A stretch of DNA of 12,084 nt from Dysgonamonadaceae bacterium (GTDB lineage: Bacteria; Bacteroidota; Bacteroidia; Bacteroidales; Azobacteroidaceae), in NCBI GenBank assembly GCA_031261015.1, contig JAISKG010000027.1:1-12084 (forward strand), written 5' to 3'. Both the position numbers and the translations under genes were made by a program. Below are positions 1-6,041 of the stretch, piece after piece; the first letter of the stretch is position 1; every line of letters begins with the position of its first letter. Below the pieces are notes generated by a model that worked only from the letters and a program-made list of their open reading frames with translations, made no database searches and was not told where the DNA came from.

Positions 1-1
1 T

Positions 2-712
2 ACAAGTGTCCCTAAATCTTCCTCAACGAATGCAAATGCTATCCGCTTATACGTCGGAACAGGAGGCAGTTATTCCTTAGCCTCAGATAATTCTGACAAT
101 GATTATGCTACACTGAATCCTCCTAATGCGGAATCCGACAAAGAAGATGGATCTCCTTCTTGGAACGGCAACGGGGAATATCCGGTTCTGACGCCCGACG
201 AATTGACGAAAATTACGCACTATTTGCCGCTTTCCGTTGGTCTCAGCATCAAGAAAAACATTCATCCCGATTTTGCGCTCGAAACCGGCATCGTTTATAC
301 TTATCTTGCTTCGAGAATCAAGAACAATTATCCGCATTGGGAAGCCGATTTGCAGTTGCATTACATCGGAATCCCTCTGAATTTGCACGCACAATTGTAC
401 CATGCGCCCAAAGATCGCTGGAAAATTTACGCGGCTTTGGGAGTGATGGCCGAAAAAGGAGTTTTGGCGCATTATTCGCAAAACGAATACCTCTATCAAG
501 CAGTAGAGAATGTGACGATTAACGAAAAAATCAAGGGCTTGCAGTGGTCGCTAAATACTTCGTTAGGCTTGGATTATATGTTGAACCGGAATTACGGAAT
601 TTATTTCGAACCGAGAGTTTCCTATTATTTGGATAATAATCAGCCGATGAGCGCGCGGACGGAAAATCCGTTGGTGATTGGGATTAGTGCGGGAGTGAGG
701 TATAGTTGGTAA
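2..712 (+). CDS. Outer-membrane beta-barrel protein (PorT-like), 3' part only
   Basis: The reading frame is open from the window edge, so the start lies upstream and 236 codons are visible. The last ~165 residues alternate polar and hydrophobic positions, with glycine- and aromatic-rich strands such as LETGIVYTYLASRI, LHYIGIPLNL and GIYFEPRVSYYL, and end in a tryptophan (GVRYSW). This is typical of eight-stranded outer-membrane barrels of the OMP_b-brl/PorT type. The ~65 residues before it are Ser/Asn/Asp-rich and look like a linker. In Bacteroidales, similar proteins often carry an N-terminal cytoplasmic and single-TM portion and sit next to an ECF sigma factor gene; that part would be outside this window, so the link is inference. 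The next gene starts 46 nt downstream on the same strand, so the two are probably co-transcribed. Fold confidence is good; exact role is unknown. Confidence 0.8.
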   Translation, partial: TSVPKSSSTNANAIRLYVGTGGSYSLASDNSDNDYATLNPPNAESDKEDGSPSWNGNGEYPVLTPDELTKITHYLPLSVGLSIKKNIHPDFALETGIVYTYLASRIKNNYPHWEADLQLHYIGIPLNLHAQLYHAPKDRWKIYAALGVMAEKGVLAHYSQNEYLYQAVENVTINEKIKGLQWSLNTSLGLDYMLNRNYGIYFEPRVSYYLDNNQPMSARTENPLVIGISAGVRYSW

Positions 713-743
713 ATTGAAAATTGAAAGTTAAAAATTGAGAATT
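713..743. repeat. AT-rich GAAAATT-type low-complexity repeat
   Basis: The short gap after the barrel gene is built from imperfect copies of an ATTGAAAATTGAAAG-like unit. It begins immediately after the stop codon. The same kind of sequence recurs immediately after the next gene (2038-2100), so the lipoprotein gene is bracketed by related AT-rich repeats. Confidence 0.6.
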
Positions 744-758
744 ATAAAGATTATTAAA

Positions 759-2036
759 ATGAGAAAGTTAATTGTTTTGTTTTGTTTTGCCGCTTTGTTG
801 GCAAGTTGCGAGTACGATTCGCATCATACGATTACGTATTCGGTGAATGAACCTGTTTTTATGACAGCCGATGAGTTTAAAAATTCGGTTTCTGTGAAAA
901 ACACGGCGCACATTTTGAGCGATTATGGTAAAATTTGTTTTTACCAAGGTTATTTGTTTATCTCCGAGCCGGATAAAGGGATTCACATTATTAATAATAC
1001 GAATCCGGCCGCACCGCAAATAGTCGGTTACATCGAATTGGCGGGCAACAACGATTTGGCGATCCGCAACGACTTATTGTATGCCGACGCTTTAGCCAAT
1101 CTGGTTTGGTTCGACCTCAGCGATCCGGCAAAACCGGTGCTGAAAGGTATTTTGGAAAATGCGTTTCCGGAAATTTTTCCGCCGATTCCCGACAACAATT
1201 ACGGCATCGATTATGCAGCGTGTTACCCCGAAGGCGGACGTAAAGGCCTGATTGTCGGCTGGAAATTAACACAAAAAACGCAGGAAGTTACCGAGCATCA
1301 TTCGTGGTGGGGCTGGGAAAAAGGAGATGCCTATACCGATGTAGCAACTCCGTCGGCCAATGACAAAGGCGGCTCTACGGGAATCAACGGCTCGATGTCG
1401 CGTTTCAGTCTGTATCAGAATTATTTGTATTCGGTCGTCAACAATCAGATGTGCATTTTCAATTTGTCGGACGAAACACCTGTCAAAGCTGTAGAAAATT
1501 TATATATAGGCAGTAATGTAGAAACAATTTTCAGTTACAAAGACAAAATGTTTATGGGCACGCCCACAGGCATGTTGATTTATTCGGTGAGCAATCCGTT
1601 GAGTCCGCAATATTGCTCCAGTATGCAGCACGTTTTCGGTTGCGACCCCGTGGTGGTCGATAACGATTTGGCCTACGTGACCGTTCATTCCGGTAATTTC
1701 TGCGGGCAAACCAGCAACGAGTTATTTATTGTGGACGTAAAAGATGTTTATAACCCCCGGCAATTAGTTTCGTTTACCATGACTAATCCCAAAGGCTTGG
1801 GTATCGATCGCAACACCTTATTCCTCTGCGACGACGGATTGAAAATTTTCCGCATCGGCAACGATCCGCAGCAACTCGCGGCCAATCAAATCATTCAATA
1901 CAAAGGCATGGATGGTTACGACCTCATTCCGTTTGATAATACGCTGATGATGATTGCGGATAACGGGCTTTATCAGTATGATTATACGAATTTGGAAGAG
2001 ATTAGGGAGTTGAGTGTGATACCGATTCAAAAGTGA
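759..2036 (+). CDS. LVIVD-repeat lipoprotein (beta-propeller-like)
   Basis: A 425-residue protein. The ATG at 759 is chosen over an in-frame TTG at 735 because it directly begins a lipoprotein signal: MRKLIVLFCFAALLAS followed by Cys17. The mature part carries repeated units in which a 'seen/known' strand pair is followed by a phrase like DPAKPVLKG or NPLSPQY, for example GYLFISEPDKGIHIINNTNP (64-83), LANLVWFDLSDPAKPV (112-127), NQMCIFNLSDETPVKA (229-244), MLIYSVSNPLSPQ (272-284) and ELFIVDVKDVYNPRQL (321-336). This is the pattern of LVIVD repeats, which form surface propeller-like folds of unknown biochemical activity. It is probably anchored in the outer membrane. It follows the barrel gene by 46 nt and may work with it at the cell surface; that is inference. 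Family call is fairly confident; substrate or partner is unknown. Confidence 0.82.
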   Translation: MRKLIVLFCFAALLASCEYDSHHTITYSVNEPVFMTADEFKNSVSVKNTAHILSDYGKICFYQGYLFISEPDKGIHIINNTNPAAPQIVGYIELAGNNDLAIRNDLLYADALANLVWFDLSDPAKPVLKGILENAFPEIFPPIPDNNYGIDYAACYPEGGRKGLIVGWKLTQKTQEVTEHHSWWGWEKGDAYTDVATPSANDKGGSTGINGSMSRFSLYQNYLYSVVNNQMCIFNLSDETPVKAVENLYIGSNVETIFSYKDKMFMGTPTGMLIYSVSNPLSPQYCSSMQHVFGCDPVVVDNDLAYVTVHSGNFCGQTSNELFIVDVKDVYNPRQLVSFTMTNPKGLGIDRNTLFLCDDGLKIFRIGNDPQQLAANQIIQYKGMDGYDLIPFDNTLMMIADNGLYQYDYTNLEEIRELSVIPIQK

Positions 2037-2037
2037 A

Positions 2038-2100
2038 TTGAAAGTGGAAAATTGAAAATTGAAAGTGGAAAATTGAAAATTGAAAGTGGAAAATGAAAAA
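2038..2100. repeat. 21-bp tandem repeat, three copies
   Basis: Three consecutive 21-bp units (2038-2058, 2059-2079, 2080-2100), each beginning TTGAAAGTGGAAAAT. The first two are identical; the third has lost one T and ends in an A-run. The array begins one base after the stop codon of the lipoprotein gene. No hairpin-forming potential is evident. Confidence 0.85.
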
Positions 2101-2158
2101 GATAGAAGCATTTTAAACGCCTAATACAGAGCAAGCGCATCTTAATTTGAGTTAAAAA

Positions 2159-2374
2159 AAGACCGGAGGTCTTCTATTTGGGTAACCCCGGTGCAAGCGT
2201 AGCGCAGCCCGGGGTAGAGCGAAATCTTCTAAAGCAATTGAAGGATGTAAATCAGATAATACATGAATAAATTCAACTCCTTCGGAGTTGAGATGGTAGG
2301 GGAGAGATATTGCTTTATCCCCGGGCTGCGCTACGCTTGCACCGGGGTTACCTAAATAGAGGACCTCCGGTCTT
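2159..2374. repeat. 216-bp nested palindrome, multi-hairpin element 1
   Basis: Two 56-nt arms (2159-2214 and 2319-2374) are inverted copies with only two mismatches. Each arm can also fold by itself: GACC-GGA-GGTC at the outer end, and CCCCGG paired with CCGGGG around a GTGCAAGCGTAGCGCAG core. Further inside, AAAGCAAT (2231-2238) pairs with ATTGCTTT (2309-2316), and a central hairpin CAACTCC-TTC-GGAGTTG lies at 2274-2290. The element is GC-rich in an AT-rich gap. It contains no convincing ORF and no transposase. It resembles REP/REPIN or MITE-like elements mobilised in trans; that origin is inference. A related copy lies at 10767-10951. The rest of the 2037-2469 gap holds the tandem repeat, an AT hairpin at 2397-2420 and the permease promoter. 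Confidence 0.85.
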
Positions 2375-2438
2375 CTTTATATAAATTTATAATACAAAAA
2401 AAGAATTGACCTTCTTTTTTATAAAAAACAAATTTTCG

Positions 2439-2446
2439 TAACTTTG
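2439..2446 (+). promoter_or_regulatory. Bacteroidota -7 promoter box for the permease
   Basis: TAACTTTG is an exact match to the Bacteroidota housekeeping -7 consensus TAnnTTTG and lies 23 bp before the ATG at 2470, implying a short leader. No clear TTG is present at the expected -33 position, only a T-run. An AT-rich inverted repeat (2397-2405 with 2412-2420) sits just upstream. Confidence 0.6.
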
Positions 2447-2469
2447 CCCTCGAAATCAATATCAAATTA

Positions 2470-3909
2470 ATGAACAAGCTCTTTCAAACAAAAACATTTT
2501 CTCCTGCACAATTGCAAGGTTCAGGATTGAAACGAACGCTGACTGCCGGCAATTTGGTGGCGTTGGGTATCGGCGCGGTGATTGGCGCCGGTATTTTTGT
2601 GATCACCGGAAATGCAGCAGCCGTACACGCGGGACCGGCGGTAGTTATCTCTTTTATTATTTCTGCTATCGGTTGTGCCTTAGCGGGTTTGTGTTACGCC
2701 GAATTTTCGTCAATGTTTCCGGTTTCGGGAAGCGCCTACTCGTATGCCTACGCCACGATGGGCGAGTTTGTCGCGTGGATTCTCGGCTGGGATCTCATTC
2801 TGGAATATTTGCTGGGCGCCTCAACCGTAGCGGTAGGCTGGTCGGGCTACACGGTGAGTTTTTTGGCCGATCTGGGTATTCATCTTCCGACGGCTCTCAC
2901 CCAAGCTCCGATTGATTTCACGAACGAAAACGGCTGGTATTTGACGGGAGCCATCATTAATTTTCCTTCCGTTTTTATTGTTACGATACTTGCCACTTTA
3001 TTAGTTTTAGGCGTGAAAGAATCCGCTACGCTCAACAATATCATTGTCATCATCAAAGTGATTGTGATTCTGCTATTTATAGGATTCGGAATTGCATACA
3101 TCAATCTCGACAACTGGTCGCCTTTCATTCCCGAAAATACGGGACATTTTGAGAATTTCGGATTCAGCGGAATTTTATCGGGAGCAGCGGTTGTTTTCTT
3201 CGCTTACGTCGGCTTCGATGCTGTTTCGACGGCTGCACAAGAAGCCAAGAATCCGCAGAAAGACATGCCGAGAGGTATTCTTATTTCCCTGTTAATCTGT
3301 ACGATACTCTATATTGCCGTCAGTCTGGTTTTAACCGGAATTGTCAACTACAAAGATTTGAATGTCGCCGCGCCGATTGCTTTGGCGATTGATACGGCCG
3401 GCGCAGGCTTGCGGTGGCTGGCTCCGTTGGTTAAGATCGGAGCGATTGCCGGATTGAGTTCGGTCGTCATGGTGCTGATGTATGGTCAAAGCAGAGTATT
3501 TTATTCGATGGCCAAGGACGGATTATTGCCGAGTCTTTTTGCTAAACTTCATCATCGCTATAGAACACCTCATATCACAACATGGTTGATCGGCTTGGCC
3601 TGCGCCGTTTTTGCCGGTTTGCTTCCCATCAATATTTTGAGTAAAATGGTGTCGATCGGCACGTTACTGGCTTTTACCATTGTCAGCATCGGCATTATTA
3701 TCCTGCGGAAACGCCGCCCCGATCTTCCGCGCCCGTTCAAAACGCCTTGGGTGCCGGTCGTTCCCATCGCCGGCGCGTTGGTTTGCTTAACGCAAATGTT
3801 TGCGCTTTCGATAGATACGTGGATCCGTCTTGTGGGATGGATGGCCATCGGATTGGTGATTTATTTTGGGTATAGTATTCGGCATAGTAAGTTGAGGAAG
3901 GATAGTTAA
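2470..3909 (+). CDS. APC-superfamily amino-acid permease
   Basis: A 479-residue inner-membrane protein with about twelve hydrophobic segments. The first helix carries the family signature GIGAVIGAGIFVITG (33-47). The loop GFDAVSTAAQEAKNPQKDMP (248-267) is the diagnostic segment of the cationic amino-acid transporter/YfnA-like branch of the APC superfamily, with a further conserved region YGQSRVFYSMAKDGLLP (338-354). The C-terminus is short and basic (RHSKLRKDS). Length is normal for the family. Members import or exchange amino acids by secondary transport; the substrate cannot be read from the sequence. The ATG at 2470 follows a -7 box by 23 bp and precedes a typical amphipathic N-terminus. 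The gene is probably monocistronic, with its own promoter and a strong terminator 7 bp after the stop codon. Confidence 0.93.
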   Translation: MNKLFQTKTFSPAQLQGSGLKRTLTAGNLVALGIGAVIGAGIFVITGNAAAVHAGPAVVISFIISAIGCALAGLCYAEFSSMFPVSGSAYSYAYATMGEFVAWILGWDLILEYLLGASTVAVGWSGYTVSFLADLGIHLPTALTQAPIDFTNENGWYLTGAIINFPSVFIVTILATLLVLGVKESATLNNIIVIIKVIVILLFIGFGIAYINLDNWSPFIPENTGHFENFGFSGILSGAAVVFFAYVGFDAVSTAAQEAKNPQKDMPRGILISLLICTILYIAVSLVLTGIVNYKDLNVAAPIALAIDTAGAGLRWLAPLVKIGAIAGLSSVVMVLMYGQSRVFYSMAKDGLLPSLFAKLHHRYRTPHITTWLIGLACAVFAGLLPINILSKMVSIGTLLAFTIVSIGIIILRKRRPDLPRPFKTPWVPVVPIAGALVCLTQMFALSIDTWIRLVGWMAIGLVIYFGYSIRHSKLRKDS

Positions 3910-3916
3910 ACAAAAA

Positions 3917-3948
3917 AGAATCCTCATACTAACAAGTATGAGGATTCT
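3917..3948. terminator. Bidirectional intrinsic terminator
   Basis: A perfect 14-bp stem (AGAATCCTCATACT with its complement) closes a 4-nt AACA loop. An A-run flanks the left side and a T-rich stretch the right side. It sits between convergent genes, the permease and the META lipoprotein, and can serve both. Confidence 0.88.
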
Positions 3949-3970
3949 TACATTTCTTTTATCAATAAAC

Positions 3971-4435
3971 TTATTTCATATAAACCGCTTCAAATACGGC
4001 CAGCGGCGCCATGCGCGCGCGATTCAAAATCAACTTATTCCCACTGATCGTGTAACTGTCGGCTGTATTCAACGCCTTACTCATCTGGTCTTCGATTGTC
4101 ATATTGTTGATACACATCATTTTAGTGCTTGCCATTTGCGAGAAAGAGATCCGGCCGGGCGCGCCCAATTGATACGAGCCGTGGAAAGTGTTGCAGCCCA
4201 AATTGCCGCTCACTTCGTTGCTTCCTTCTTTCAGCGTGATGTAGGCTTCCTTGGCGTTCTCGCCTTCGTATTTTACCGGTTCGCCGAACAATTCGACTAA
4301 TTTCCAATGTTTGTTTACCAAGCTACCGTCAATAGACACAGGTTCAGCTACTTTAGCTGTTTCTTGTTTCGATTTACACGCATTCATACCAATCATAAGA
4401 GATAAAATTCCCATTAATAAAAAAATTCTTTTCAT
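3971..4435 (-). CDS. META-domain (HslJ-like) lipoprotein
   Basis: A 154-residue protein with a signal peptide leading to Cys20 (LSLMIGMNAC), probably a lipoprotein although the lipobox has Met at -3. After a short polar linker the META domain runs from about residue 38 to the end: NKHWKLVELFGEPV (41-54), GNLGCNTFHGSYQL (77-90) and FSQMASTKMMCIN (98-110). The GCNxFxGSY and xxTKMMC motifs are those of the META/HslJ family, small beta-rich envelope proteins linked in E. coli to novobiocin resistance and in other bacteria to heat or envelope stress. The specific role here is unknown. It lies 56 nt downstream of the L,D-transpeptidase gene on the same strand with no terminator between, so read-through is likely. 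Family call is confident. Confidence 0.88.
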   Translation of the reverse strand: MKRIFLLMGILSLMIGMNACKSKQETAKVAEPVSIDGSLVNKHWKLVELFGEPVKYEGENAKEAYITLKEGSNEVSGNLGCNTFHGSYQLGAPGRISFSQMASTKMMCINNMTIEDQMSKALNTADSYTISGNKLILNRARMAPLAVFEAVYMK

Positions 4436-4491
4436 ACTGTTTATTTTTAGAGTAAATATTATTTATTAGAACAAATTGTTATGCAAAAAGT

Positions 4492-5529
4492 TTATTCAAT
4501 CACAAAAATCAGACTTTGGTAAGCCGGAAAATGATCATAGATGAATTTTGCGTGCGATGTCGCGTTGCGGACGCACATGTGCGAACGCGGATAGGTTCCT
4601 AACGTCGGGCTATATTCGATCATTTCGGTTTCCGGCAAATTGACCGGAACGCCATGGATATAAGCTCCTTGGCAGAAACGGTTGGCATAAGGCGCGTAAC
4701 CGTCGATGTCTTTCGTACCGTCTTTGTAATAGTACATGCGATATACTTTTTGCTGCAACACGAACAATCCCAACGGAGTAGGTCGCTGATAGACCGTTTT
4801 GTCGGCTCCGGTGGTGGCCGGATTCATGCTGCGGATCATCCACGAACAACCAATTCTTTCAAATGTGGAAATATTTTGATAGTGGCGGTCAACAATGATC
4901 ACTTTACTGAAAAGCAACGAGTCGTCGATTATTTTCAGGTATTTCGTGGGAATCAGATAATTTCCCTTGAAATTGGTCGTTGAGCATTCCGAAAAGTTCC
5001 CGGTTTTGCGGTGGACTTGCACCAGCGCGCCGTCGTAATTGTAGCGCGCAGGCCTTGTTTGATCCTGCTTTGTATATAATGGAATAGCTTGATCGATTTC
5101 GATGCCGTATTTGTCGGTAGTTACATTGTTTTTGCTCATGGTAGCATCTTTGGCTACCGGCGGATAACCGTTGCTGTTCTTCTTGTTTTGCAAAACCGCC
5201 CAAGTTTGTTGCATCGCCCGGAGCGAATCGGTGGTTGCCAAAGCTGCTACAATTTTATCGAATTGAAAGCGACGTTGCGTTTTATCGTAGGGATAAACAT
5301 CATTCAATGTATAACGAAGATAGCTCAAATCCTTTTCCAGCATGACTTCCATTGCCCATGGAACAAAAATACCCGCCACCGATACTTCTTCCGAAAATTT
5401 TTCTTTTGACGGTATAACAAATCCTTGAGGGGAATTTTTGCCAACAAGAATGCCATCTGAAATATTTTTACAAGAAACAACGGTTAATAACAGCGTAATC
5501 AATACATATAGCAAGCAATTTGTCTTCAC
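4492..5529 (-). CDS. L,D-transpeptidase (YkuD-fold) lipoprotein
   Basis: I choose the GTG at 5529, giving 345 residues. An upstream in-frame TTG at 5559 overlaps the -7 promoter box and would not be in the transcript. The GTG start gives a compact lipoprotein signal (KTNCLLYVLITLLLTVVS then Cys20). The C-terminal ~100 residues form the YkuD catalytic domain: TPLGLFVLQQKVYRMYYY, then AYIHGVP with the conserved His292, then RSHMCVRN with catalytic Cys319. The usual Gly in the SHGC motif is Met here, and the key His, Cys and Arg are retained. Such enzymes form 3-3 peptidoglycan cross-links or attach proteins to peptidoglycan, in the periplasm. The N-terminal ~200 residues match nothing I recognise. 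The META lipoprotein follows in the same orientation. Catalytic family is confident; the exact reaction is not. Confidence 0.88.
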   Translation of the reverse strand: MKTNCLLYVLITLLLTVVSCKNISDGILVGKNSPQGFVIPSKEKFSEEVSVAGIFVPWAMEVMLEKDLSYLRYTLNDVYPYDKTQRRFQFDKIVAALATTDSLRAMQQTWAVLQNKKNSNGYPPVAKDATMSKNNVTTDKYGIEIDQAIPLYTKQDQTRPARYNYDGALVQVHRKTGNFSECSTTNFKGNYLIPTKYLKIIDDSLLFSKVIIVDRHYQNISTFERIGCSWMIRSMNPATTGADKTVYQRPTPLGLFVLQQKVYRMYYYKDGTKDIDGYAPYANRFCQGAYIHGVPVNLPETEMIEYSPTLGTYPRSHMCVRNATSHAKFIYDHFPAYQSLIFVIE

Positions 5530-5556
5530 TATGTTACAAGTTCTAAGAAAGCGGTG

Positions 5557-5587
5557 CAAAAGTAATCATTTTTTTGTAAATGAGCAA
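5557..5587 (-). promoter_or_regulatory. Bacteroidota promoter of the L,D-transpeptidase gene
   Basis: On the minus strand, TTG (complement of 5585-5587) is followed after 20 bp by TACTTTTG (complement of 5557-5564), an exact TAnnTTTG box. Transcription should start near 5549, about 20 nt before the GTG at 5529. This placement rules out the upstream TTG codon at 5559 as the start. Confidence 0.75.
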
Positions 5588-5606
5588 TTGGCAGCTGTAA
5601 AAACAA

Positions 5607-5635
5607 AAAGCGGTCTTTATCGCAAAGACCGCTTT
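5607..5635 (-). terminator. Intrinsic terminator after the 111-residue gene
   Basis: A perfect 12-bp stem (AAAGCGGTCTTT with its complement) around a 5-nt loop. On the minus strand it is followed by a T-rich run, as expected for termination of the T9SS-cargo transcription unit, whose last gene ends at 5673. Confidence 0.88.
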
Positions 5636-5672
5636 ACTGTGTACTTAAAAAACATGATTTTTTCTACTACCG

Positions 5673-6008
5673 TCAGATCTTCCTTGCTGTGATTTTATTT
5701 AGTTTTTTGTAGCAGATATACCCTGTGGCAGCTAACAGGAGGATTAACAATCCGTCGCCTGCGGGAACTTTGTTACCGTCTCCTCCGCCCATGTTGCCTC
5801 CGGCGCGAAGCATTCCGTCGGTCGAATCGTCGAAATCGGGATTGGATTTATAAACGCCGATCGATTCGCTGACTGTGCTTTGCTCGATTTGGGTGTTGTT
5901 TTTTTCGTTGTTGTACAATCCGACCCGGTCGCCGCCGGCCACAATAGAAAGGGCCGGGGCGAAAGCGAATGCAAGAACAATGCTGAATTTTATAATTTGA
6001 TGTTTCAT
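5673..6008 (-). CDS. Small secreted protein with PAGDG-TM-basic C-terminal tail
   Basis: A 111-residue protein of unknown function. It has an N-terminal signal peptide (MKHQIIKFSIVLAFAFAPALSIVAG), a polar middle of ~45 residues, a glycine-rich stretch (RAGGNMGGGDGNK, 68-80), and then a tripartite end: PAGDG (82-86), a hydrophobic segment LLILLLAATGYICY (87-100) and a basic tail KKLNKITARK. This layout resembles C-terminal sorting signals such as PID-CTERM and other xxx-CTERM tails, although it could simply be a C-terminal membrane anchor. It begins 33 nt after the stop codon of the T9SS cargo gene, so the two are very probably co-transcribed, and a terminator follows. The ATG at 6008 is the natural start. 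That it is a real gene is likely; the sorting-signal reading is inference. Confidence 0.72.
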   Translation of the reverse strand: MKHQIIKFSIVLAFAFAPALSIVAGGDRVGLYNNEKNNTQIEQSTVSESIGVYKSNPDFDDSTDGMLRAGGNMGGGDGNKVPAGDGLLILLLAATGYICYKKLNKITARKI

Positions 6009-6041
6009 ACTGATTTCTTTCTTTTTTTTGATAGTTGATAA

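Noticed and set aside
160-522. 120-codon plus-strand ORF overlapping the barrel gene
   Set aside because: It is out of frame with the beta-barrel sequence, and its product lacks strand alternation or any recognised motif.
1818-2111. 97-codon minus-strand ORF beginning in the 21-bp tandem repeat
   Set aside because: Its N-terminal FSTFNFQFSTFNF-type repeats are simply the translated tandem repeat, and the remainder is antisense to the lipoprotein gene.
2159-2374. Palindromic elements read as a CRISPR array or IS end
   Set aside because: There are no regularly spaced direct repeats with unique spacers, no cas genes, and no transposase ORF or visible target-site duplication in the window.
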